From Oscillospiraceae bacterium (GTDB lineage Bacteria; Bacillota; Clostridia; Oscillospirales; Acutalibacteraceae), in NCBI GenBank assembly GCA_902796295.1, contig CADBOL010000023.1:1-14312 (forward strand): a stretch of 14,312 nucleotides of DNA, in the 5' to 3' direction. Below the pieces are notes generated by a model that was not told the DNA's origin, made no database searches, and saw only the letters and a list, made by a program, of their open reading frames with translations. The translations under genes were made by a program, and so were the position numbers. Of this stretch, positions 7,941 to 14,312 are shown one piece after another (the first letter of the stretch is position 1; each line of letters begins with the position of its first letter).

Positions 7941-8609
7941 ATGCAGCATATAATTGTTGATCTCGAATTCACCCCTGTGGAAAAGAAAGACATCTGCAAA
8001 AAACTTATGCAGGAAACCATCGAAATCGGGGCTGTGAAACTCGACGGGGAATACAGGATTGTAGATTCCTTCGATGTATATGTAAAGCCCGAACATTCCT
8101 GCGTTACAAAAGAAATCCGCAATCTTACGGGGATAGACGGCAGTCAGCTTGAGAGCGCCCCCTCGTTTGACGAAGCACTCGACATGCTCACCGCCTGGAT
8201 AGGCGATGATGCCTTCAGAATCTATCAGTGGTCGGAAAACGACAAATATCAGATTGTAAAAGAATGCAGATATAAGGGCGTGGAAAAGAAACAGTCCGTT
8301 TTATGCGACAAACACTGGCGCGATATCCAGCGCCTTTATACGAGAGTTTTCCGCAAGAGCAGAAAGCCGTCGCTCGAATATGCTCTCACGGAAGTGTCTG
8401 TCGGAATCGAAGGCAGAATGCACTGCGCGCGCGATGATGCCAGAAACACGGCATATCTGCTTCAGACCATGGCAATCAAAGAAAAATATCTTAAAGCAAA
8501 AGAACACATTGATAAATATGTTGATACGCCGAAGCACAGCGCTACAATCGGAGAAATAATCGGAGTTGATTTAAGCGCCCTGTATGCTTTGTGCGAGGAA
8601 ACACAGTAA
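7941..8609 (+). CDS. DEDDh 3'-5' exonuclease (DnaQ / KapD / ERI-1-like)
   Basis: This is a predicted 3'-5' exonuclease of the RNase T/DnaQ fold, acting on DNA or RNA with two metal ions. From the 7941 start the protein has 222 residues. The catalytic set is visible: Asp7 and Glu9 in VDLEF (motif I), Asp101 in WSENDK (motif II), and His161 with Asp166 in HCARDDARNTA (motif III). QETIEIGAVKLD and FDVYVKP are the usual beta strands after motif I, and LTGID is the usual helix start. The HxxxxDARN form resembles KapD and ERI-1-like proteins more than the polymerase III proofreading subunit, and no polymerase or GIY-YIG domain is attached. The substrate cannot be told from sequence. A SWIM zinc-finger gene starts 14 bp after the stop, so the two are probably one operon. 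Confidence 0.88.
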   Translation: MQHIIVDLEFTPVEKKDICKKLMQETIEIGAVKLDGEYRIVDSFDVYVKPEHSCVTKEIRNLTGIDGSQLESAPSFDEALDMLTAWIGDDAFRIYQWSENDKYQIVKECRYKGVEKKQSVLCDKHWRDIQRLYTRVFRKSRKPSLEYALTEVSVGIEGRMHCARDDARNTAYLLQTMAIKEKYLKAKEHIDKYVDTPKHSATIGEIIGVDLSALYALCEETQ

Positions 8610-8623
8610 AAGGAGGAAGAATC

Positions 8624-9448
8624 ATGAGTTTCATAAGAAAAAACGTGATAGGCTTCGCAGACACGGCGGAAAACGGAGACGGCGGTGCGGTAACTGTTGA
8701 AGCCGCTCCGGCCGAAACAAAAGAGCCTGTCAGCTGTATTGCAAAGGTCAGGTTTGAGGGTTCGGGCCCGGCGCTCGATTATTACAATGACGAGTTTTAT
8801 CTCGAGCCCGGAGACAGAGTTTTTGTATCCGGCAAATACTACGGTAAAAGAGGGCTGGTCGAAAGCGTCACCACGCATTTCCGGGTTGACAAAAACAAAT
8901 ACAGAAAGGTAATAGCAAAGAATGATCTTCATGTCACGGGCAGATTTATCCGCGCCAACGACAAGATGATAAGCTTTGACACAAATCTCGACGCCGAAAG
9001 ATTCGCATCGTTAATGATTCCTCCGCGCGACCCCGAAAACGATGAGGAAGAGGAAATAGTCTGCGGAGACGGATGGAGCGTTGACCTTACGGATTTTGAA
9101 GAGAGCGAATGTGTCGACTGTGACAAAATCATGCCCGCTCTCGATTACTGCACCGACGGTAAGGTCCTTTATTTCTCGCTCATAAACGGCAGAGGCACAG
9201 CCTTCATAAAAGGCAAAAGTATCTATAAAACGGAGTTTGAATTTGACGGCAAAACCGTCTCGGGCATGTTCTGCTCCTGTCCGTTCAATGACGACTGCCT
9301 TTGCAAGCACGAAATCGCCGTGCTGATAACTCTTCGTATGCTTCTCAGCCGCCCGGAGCTTGAGGATAAAGCGGATTTCACTGCGCTGGACTATACGCTT
9401 TTCCGCGATTTCTTCACAAACATGTCAAAAGAAATCACGCTTAAATAA
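8624..9448 (+). CDS. SWIM zinc-finger protein
   Basis: This 274-residue protein has a SWIM-type zinc finger near its C-terminus: Cys217, Cys219, Cys227 and His229 in the CxCx7CxH pattern (around MFCSCPFNDDCLCKHE). SWIM domains bind zinc and are generally linked to nucleic-acid or protein binding. The N-terminal part (about 36-100: YYNDEFYLEPGDRVFVSG and following) looks all-beta, like a small barrel, but I cannot name it. A second pair, Cys163 and Cys166 (ECVDC), lies in the middle and could bind another metal. The region 138-145 is strongly acidic. AGGAGG at 8611-8616, 7 bases before ATG 8624, sets the start. The frame is open upstream to 8591, but that would overlap the exonuclease. The pairing with the exonuclease suggests a nucleic-acid substrate, which is an inference. 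Confidence 0.85.
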   Translation: MSFIRKNVIGFADTAENGDGGAVTVEAAPAETKEPVSCIAKVRFEGSGPALDYYNDEFYLEPGDRVFVSGKYYGKRGLVESVTTHFRVDKNKYRKVIAKNDLHVTGRFIRANDKMISFDTNLDAERFASLMIPPRDPENDEEEEIVCGDGWSVDLTDFEESECVDCDKIMPALDYCTDGKVLYFSLINGRGTAFIKGKSIYKTEFEFDGKTVSGMFCSCPFNDDCLCKHEIAVLITLRMLLSRPELEDKADFTALDYTLFRDFFTNMSKEITLK

Positions 9449-9586
9449 AAGAAACTTCCCGCATTGCCTGAATTATAAAAATGCCGGCACATATTTAAAT
9501 TATCTTTGTCAAAAGCATTGATTTCGCGCGGTTAAACTGATACCATATTATACAGAGCAATCAAATCTGATTCTGAGGGTGAAAAA
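9449..9586 (+). other. 138-bp gap before sbcD; weak promoter candidate only
   Basis: No gene or clear terminator is visible here. A possible -10 box TATTAT lies at 9546-9551, about 36 bp before sbcD, without a good -35 at normal spacing (TTGTCA at 9506-9511 is too far away). An 8-bp palindrome TGCCGGCA sits near 9482-9489. The break suggests that sbcD has its own promoter, but the sequence alone does not fix its position. Confidence 0.35.
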
Positions 9587-10726
9587 ATGAAATTTATCCA
9601 CTTGTCCGACCTGCATCTCGGTAAAAAGGTCAATGAATACTCAATGGCGGAGGACCAGAAATATATCCTCAAAAAAATCCTCGGCGTAATTGATGACGAA
9701 AAGCCCGGCGCCGTCATCATAGCCGGCGATGTCTATGATAAATCCGTTCCCACGGCAGAAGCCACCGAAATACTCGATGACTTTCTTGTCAGTCTTTCAA
9801 AGAGAGATCTGCAGGTTTTCGTTATCAGCGGAAACCATGATTCGCCTGAGCGTCTTGCATTCGGAGGTCGCCTGATGTCATCAAGCGGAATTCATCTCTC
9901 TCCCGTCTATAACGGAGAGGTTACCCCCGTCTGCCTGGATGACGAATACGGCAAAGTCTGCTTCTACATGCTTCCTTTCATAAAGCCGGCAAATGTCCGC
10001 AGGTTTTTTCCCGATGAAGAGATCGAATCATATACCGACGCCGTGCGCGTCGCGGTAAACAGCATGGATATTTCGGATGAAAACAGAAACATCCTCATTA
10101 CGCATCAGTTCGTTGTCGGCGCTTCGAGATCTGATTCCGAAGATATTTCGGTCGGCGGTACGGACAGCGTAGAGGCATCGGTATTTGACGGCTTTGATTA
10201 TGTCGCTCTCGGACACATTCACGGCCCGCAGAATATCGGCTCTCAGAGAATAAGATACTGCGGCACTCCGCTCAAATACTCTTTTTCTGAAGCTTCTCAC
10301 ACCAAATCCGTCACCGTTGCGGAAATCGGGAATAAAGGCGATCTGACCGTCAGGACAGTTCCGCTTATTCCGCTTCACGATCTGGTTGAGCTCAAAGGCA
10401 CATACTCCGAGCTTATGTCCAAAGATTATTATGACGGCACAAGCTACCGTGAAGACTACACTCACATTACACTGACCGATGAGGACGACGTGCCCGATGC
10501 TATATCAAAACTCAGGGTCGTTTATACCAACCTGATGAAGCTTGATTATGACAACAGACGCACAAGGAGCGCCGGAGAAATCACCGGCTCCGAAAACGCG
10601 GAAAGAAAATCTCCGCTCGAGCTGTTTTCCGAGCTTTATTCAAAGCAAAACGGGGCAGAGCTTTCGGATAAACAGACAGAGTTTCTCGGAAAGCTCATTG
10701 AAAAAATCTGGGAGGGTGAAGAATGA
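9587..10726 (+). CDS. sbcD: Nuclease subunit SbcD (Mre11 homologue)
   Basis: SbcD is the metal-dependent phosphoesterase of the SbcCD complex. It cleaves hairpins and blocked or protein-bound DNA ends and acts in double-strand break processing. The 379-residue protein is near the usual length. All five phosphoesterase motifs are present: Asp8 and His10 in SDLHLG, Asp48 in AGDVYD, Asn83 and His84 in SGNHDS, His173 in ITHQF, and His210 and His212 in GHIHGP. The C-terminal part (about 265-379) should carry the capping domain and the SbcC-binding helices. GAGGGTG at 9575-9581 lies 5 bases before the ATG. The stop overlaps the sbcC start (ATGA), which indicates translational coupling and a fixed ratio of the two subunits. 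Confidence 0.97.
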   Translation: MKFIHLSDLHLGKKVNEYSMAEDQKYILKKILGVIDDEKPGAVIIAGDVYDKSVPTAEATEILDDFLVSLSKRDLQVFVISGNHDSPERLAFGGRLMSSSGIHLSPVYNGEVTPVCLDDEYGKVCFYMLPFIKPANVRRFFPDEEIESYTDAVRVAVNSMDISDENRNILITHQFVVGASRSDSEDISVGGTDSVEASVFDGFDYVALGHIHGPQNIGSQRIRYCGTPLKYSFSEASHTKSVTVAEIGNKGDLTVRTVPLIPLHDLVELKGTYSELMSKDYYDGTSYREDYTHITLTDEDDVPDAISKLRVVYTNLMKLDYDNRRTRSAGEITGSENAERKSPLELFSELYSKQNGAELSDKQTEFLGKLIEKIWEGEE

Positions 10727-13491
10727 GACCTGTAAAACTTGTTATGTCCGCTTTCGGTCCTTATGCAGGCAAAACGGAGCTTGACCTTGCCGGGCTGGGC
10801 ACAAGCGGCTTATATCTTATTACCGGAGATACCGGCGCGGGAAAGACCACAATATTTGACGCGATTACATACGCGCTCTACGGCAAGGCGAGCAGCGACA
10901 AAAGAGATCCGGCCATGCTGCGCTCAAAATACGCCGACGCCGAAACACCCACTCAGGTGGAGCTGACTTTTGAATACGCCGGCAAAACATATGTCGTAAA
11001 ACGGAATCCGGATTACACCCGCCCCAAATCAAGAGGCGAAGGCGAAACAACCGAAAAGGCAAACGCCGAGCTTTATTACCCCGACGGGCGCGTTGTAACC
11101 AAAATCAATGAAGTTACCGCCGCAATAACCGACATTATCGGTATTGACCGCAATCAGTTCGTACAGATAGCAATGATAGCGCAGGGAGATTTTCTCAAGC
11201 TGCTCCTTGCCACAACCGAAGAGCGCCAAGAAATATTCCGCAAGATTTTTCACACTGATAATTATCTGAAACTTCAAGCTAATCTCAAAAGTGAAGCTAA
11301 GCTTCTCGATCAGGAAAGCAGCAGAGCCAATGAGAGCATAAAGCAGTATATCGGCGGGATAGTCTGCGATGAAGATGATGTGCTGTCTTTAAACGTTGAA
11401 AAAGCAAAAGACGGAGGTCTTACGTTAAGCGAAACCGCCGTGCTGCTCAATTCTCTGATTGAAAACAGCAATAACCGCCTGACCGCGCTCGGAAATGAAA
11501 TTGCCGCCGCCGAAAAAGCCGTAAGCGAAATGAAAGAGCTTAAGGCAAAAGCCGAGGAGCAGCAAAAAGCGGCCGATTCTCTCCGCGATTTTGAAGAGAA
11601 GCTTGAAGCGGCAGTTCCCGCGCTGGAAAAGCTCGGCGCAGAAAAAGACGCGATTGAAAAGCAGAAAAAGCCTGAAATCGAAAAGCTTACATCCCGCATT
11701 GCATCTGTCAAAGCCGAGCTGCCGGAATATGCAAGACTCGATGAAAAAACCGGACGCCTTGCTCAGATCAATAAATTACTTGAAGAAACATCCGCCGGTA
11801 TCTCTTCCGAGAAAGAAAAACTTGACTCTGTGAAAGCTCAGATTAAAAATCTGACAAGCGAAGCCGAAACTCTCAGGAGCGCACCGGAAGAAAAGATCAA
11901 ACTCGAATCCGGAAAGAAGGCTCTTGAGGATGAAAAGGCATCCCTGACCGAAATCGGTGATATGCTTGCCGATATCGAAGAACTCAGCCGCGAGCTGACC
12001 GGAATGCAGGAAGATTATATAGAAAAGCGTGCCGATGCCGAATCAAAAAAGAGCGTCTATGATGCAAAGCACAAGGCGTTTCTCGACGGCCAGGCCGGAA
12101 TACTCGCCGAAACTCTATCCGAGGGTATCCCCTGCCCGGTATGCGGCTCGCTGTCACACCCCTCACCCGCGGCAAAAACCGAAGGAGCTCCTTCAAAAGA
12201 GGATCTCGAAAAATGCAAATCGGTTTTTGAAAAAGCGGAAAAACTTGCATCCTCCGCAAGCGAAAAATGCGGTCAGACCGATGCACGCATAAAAGAAAAA
12301 AAGGAAAGCGTGCTTAAATCAGCCGAAAAAGTCATTTCAGCCGCGGCATTTGAAGAGATTGCGGGCTCGCTCGCTGCAAGAAAAGAGGAGCTTGACAGCC
12401 GTCTTTCGGAAACACTGACCGCGCTTGAAAACGCGGAGAAAAAAGCCGCGAGAAAAGATGAGATTGATTTGCTCCTTCCCCGCAAGTCAGAAGAAGCCGA
12501 AAAACTGAGCAGCGTTATTGCCGGTCTTGAAAAGAAAGCCGCAGCTGCCGGGTCCGAAAAGGCGGAAGTGGAAAAAAGCGCCGATGAGCTCTCGGCAAAG
12601 CTCGGTTTTTCGTCCGAAGCCGAGGCAAAAGAAAACATCGACAGCCTCACCGGTAAAAAGGCGGATATCGAAGAAGAAATTCAGAAAGCAAATAAAGAAT
12701 ATCAGGATAAGGATAAAGAAGTTGCTTCACTCAGAGATACAGTCAATGAATTCAGAGAACTGCTCAAAGACAGAATTGACTGCGATATTGAGGCGGAAGA
12801 ACTCAGAATCTCCGAAAAAACATCTGAGCTTGATTCTCTGCGCCGTAAGCAGCAGAAAGAAAACACCGCTCTTTCCGCAAACGAAGGGATCCTCGAAAAA
12901 ATAGGTAAAAAAGCAGATGAAGTTTCCGGGATTGACGCAAAGCTTCAGTGGGTAAAATCGCTTTCCGATACTGCTAACGGCAACCTTAACGGCAAAGAAA
13001 AGATAATGCTCGAAACTTATGTTCAGATGACTTATTTTGACAGGATTATCGCAAGGGCAAACACCAGATTCCTTGTTATGTCCGGCGGTCAGTATGAGCT
13101 CAAACGCAGGAGAGAGGCCGGTAACAACCGCAGCCAGAGCGGTCTTGAGCTTGACGTTATCGACCATTACAACGGCAGCGATAGAAGTGTCAGAACGCTC
13201 TCCGGAGGAGAATCATTCATGGCCTCGCTTTCACTCGCGCTCGGACTCTCAGACGAAATACAGTCCTCCGCCGGCGGAATCAGGCTCGACACAATGTTTG
13301 TGGATGAAGGCTTCGGTTCACTCGATGACGATTCGCTTTCGCAGGCAATGAAAGCACTCGAGGGGCTGACTCAGGGCAACCGCCTTGTGGGTATAATCTC
13401 TCATGTGGGCGAGCTCAAATCGAGGATTGACAGGCAGATTGTTGTAACAAAAGATAAAAGCGGCGGAAGCAAAGCCGTTATAGAAGTATAA
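10723..13491 (+). CDS. sbcC: ATPase subunit SbcC (Rad50 homologue)
   Basis: SbcC is the SMC-like ATPase that holds DNA and controls SbcD. The 922-residue protein is somewhat shorter than E. coli SbcC (about 1050). Walker A is GDTGAGKT at 35-42. A Q-loop region QFVQIAMIAQGDF begins at 145. Long coiled coils, rich in Glu, Lys, Ala and Ser, span roughly 170-460 and 485-740. The zinc hook CPVC at 471-474 sits between them and allows dimerisation. The C-terminal half of the ATPase has the signature SGGES at 827-831, Walker B ending in Asp861-Glu862, the D-loop SLDD after 865, and the switch His894 in IISHVGEL. All key residues are present, so the protein looks active. The start overlaps the sbcD stop by 4 bp, with GGAGGGTG just upstream. 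The shorter length lies in the coiled coils. Confidence 0.97.
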   Translation: MRPVKLVMSAFGPYAGKTELDLAGLGTSGLYLITGDTGAGKTTIFDAITYALYGKASSDKRDPAMLRSKYADAETPTQVELTFEYAGKTYVVKRNPDYTRPKSRGEGETTEKANAELYYPDGRVVTKINEVTAAITDIIGIDRNQFVQIAMIAQGDFLKLLLATTEERQEIFRKIFHTDNYLKLQANLKSEAKLLDQESSRANESIKQYIGGIVCDEDDVLSLNVEKAKDGGLTLSETAVLLNSLIENSNNRLTALGNEIAAAEKAVSEMKELKAKAEEQQKAADSLRDFEEKLEAAVPALEKLGAEKDAIEKQKKPEIEKLTSRIASVKAELPEYARLDEKTGRLAQINKLLEETSAGISSEKEKLDSVKAQIKNLTSEAETLRSAPEEKIKLESGKKALEDEKASLTEIGDMLADIEELSRELTGMQEDYIEKRADAESKKSVYDAKHKAFLDGQAGILAETLSEGIPCPVCGSLSHPSPAAKTEGAPSKEDLEKCKSVFEKAEKLASSASEKCGQTDARIKEKKESVLKSAEKVISAAAFEEIAGSLAARKEELDSRLSETLTALENAEKKAARKDEIDLLLPRKSEEAEKLSSVIAGLEKKAAAAGSEKAEVEKSADELSAKLGFSSEAEAKENIDSLTGKKADIEEEIQKANKEYQDKDKEVASLRDTVNEFRELLKDRIDCDIEAEELRISEKTSELDSLRRKQQKENTALSANEGILEKIGKKADEVSGIDAKLQWVKSLSDTANGNLNGKEKIMLETYVQMTYFDRIIARANTRFLVMSGGQYELKRRREAGNNRSQSGLELDVIDHYNGSDRSVRTLSGGESFMASLSLALGLSDEIQSSAGGIRLDTMFVDEGFGSLDDDSLSQAMKALEGLTQGNRLVGIISHVGELKSRIDRQIVVTKDKSGGSKAVIEV

Positions 13492-13551
13492 AACCGGCGC
13501 TCTTTAATCAGGGCACAGCAAGCCGTAATTCAACGAATGTGAGGGAATAAT

Positions 13552-14312
13552 ATGAATCTCAGCAAATCAAGATACTGCCGTGGAATCCAGTGCCCCAAAA
13601 TGCTCTGGATGGATAAATATATGCCCGAAAAGGCGGCGGATCTTGGCAAAGAAGCGGTTTTTGAAACGGGCAACCTGGTCGGAGACCTTGCCATGGGCTA
13701 TTTCGGGGAATTCACCGAGGTGCCGTATACCGATGACAAATCGCTTATGGTCGCAAAGACAGCCGAACTTATCGAAGCCGGAACAGAGAATATATGCGAA
13801 GCGAGTTTCTTTGCGGGCGGGCTTTACTGCGCCGTTGATATTCTGCACAGAAACGGCAGCGGCTGGGATATAGTCGAGGTAAAAAGCTCTACATCCCTTC
13901 ATGATATATACCTTCACGATATGGCTTTTCAATGCTTTGTGCTAATGAAAAACGGGCTGGAAATCAAAGGCGTTTACAATCTTCACATCAATAACGGCTA
14001 TGTCCGTTACGGTGAGCTTGACATTAAAGGGCTTTTCACTCTTGAGGACTGCACGGAAACCGTTTTTGCAATGCAGGAAGATGTTCCCGGCAATATTGAC
14101 ATAATAAACGCTTATGTTGATACAGCCGGTGAAACAGAGCCTGAAAAGGATATTTCTCCCGACTGCGACAGCCCTTATGAATGCGCTTACAAAGCCTGGT
14201 GCGGCAGGCACCTTCCCTCTCCGTCTGTCTTTGATATCGCGCGGCTTCCCGCAAAGAAAAAATATGAGTATTACTATAAGGGCATTATAAGTTTCGCCGA
14301 TATAATGGAAAA
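13552..14312 (+). CDS. DUF2779-type protein with Cas4-like PD-(D/E)XK nuclease core, 3' end cut by window edge
   Basis: The frame is open from ATG 13552 to the window end (253 full codons) and has no stop, so the protein continues. GAGGGA at 13541-13546 lies 5 bases before the ATG. The nuclease core is suggested by Asp96 (AVDIL) and by Glu109 and Lys111 in IVEVKSST, the D...ExK layout of PD-(D/E)XK enzymes. Cys9 or Cys14 near the start (YCRGIQCPKMLW), together with Cys205, Cys211 and Cys217 (C-x5-C-x5-C), resembles the iron-sulphur cluster of Cas4 and AddB nucleases. The layout matches my memory of DUF2779 proteins, whose second half would lie beyond the window. It follows sbcC by 60 bp on the same strand with no clear terminator between, so read-through is possible. 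Nuclease activity is inferred, not known for the family as far as I can say. Confidence 0.75.
   Translation, partial: MNLSKSRYCRGIQCPKMLWMDKYMPEKAADLGKEAVFETGNLVGDLAMGYFGEFTEVPYTDDKSLMVAKTAELIEAGTENICEASFFAGGLYCAVDILHRNGSGWDIVEVKSSTSLHDIYLHDMAFQCFVLMKNGLEIKGVYNLHINNGYVRYGELDIKGLFTLEDCTETVFAMQEDVPGNIDIINAYVDTAGETEPEKDISPDCDSPYECAYKAWCGRHLPSPSVFDIARLPAKKKYEYYYKGIISFADIME

Noticed and set aside
9470..9490. TGCCGGCA palindrome as a terminator of the SWIM gene
   Set aside because: The stem would have no loop, and no T-run follows, so it is not a credible intrinsic terminator.
9506..9534. Promoter from TTGTCA (9506-9511) for sbcD
   Set aside because: No acceptable -10 hexamer lies 16-18 bp downstream, and the TATTAT at 9546 is too far away.
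12273..12650. Serine-rich open frame on the - strand in sbcC
   Set aside because: Low-complexity Ser/Ala/Phe content is what antisense reading of a Glu/Lys/Ala coiled coil gives.

Overview
The window reads as chromosomal DNA from a Gram-positive anaerobe of the class Clostridia, probably a gut or rumen member of the Oscillospirales/Ruminococcaceae type. This placement is an inference. It rests on strong GGAGG-type ribosome binding sites, moderate GC content, compact same-strand operons with rho-independent terminators, and a pair of secreted proteins of a style I associate with uncharacterised gut Clostridia. Every gene I can support lies on the + strand. I see no RNA genes, insertion sequences, CRISPR array, prophage genes or origin.

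Layout: (1) 1-2943 holds central nitrogen metabolism: the 3' part of an NADP-type glutamate dehydrogenase (gdhA), a 14-bp perfect hairpin, then guaA (GMP synthase) with a clean terminator. (2) 2967-7829 is a two-gene unit encoding tandem paralogues of about 780 residues. Each has a signal peptide, an N-terminal module resembling the MABP beta-prism fold, a helical outer region, two internal membrane segments flanking a divergent inner loop, a highly conserved outer domain with a paired-cysteine motif, and a C-terminal anchor with a lysine-rich tail. A promoter with a TGTCACC direct repeat precedes the unit and two successive terminators close it. I know of no function for this family, so it is the best candidate for something undescribed. 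(3) 7892-9448 holds a DEDDh 3'-5' exonuclease followed 14 bp later by a SWIM zinc-finger protein. (4) 9587-14312 holds sbcD and sbcC, overlapping by 4 bp, then the 5' part of a DUF2779-type protein with a Cas4-like nuclease core and an iron-sulphur-type cysteine set.

How the parts relate: glutamate dehydrogenase and GMP synthase are housekeeping genes linked through ammonia, glutamate and glutamine. The paralogue pair looks like a self-contained cell-surface unit whose two products may act together or be alternative forms. The last five genes all encode nucleic-acid processing proteins in a row (DnaQ-like exonuclease, SWIM protein, SbcD nuclease, SbcC ATPase, PD-(D/E)XK nuclease). This suggests a DNA repair or end-processing neighbourhood, but only sbcD-sbcC are clearly one translational unit.
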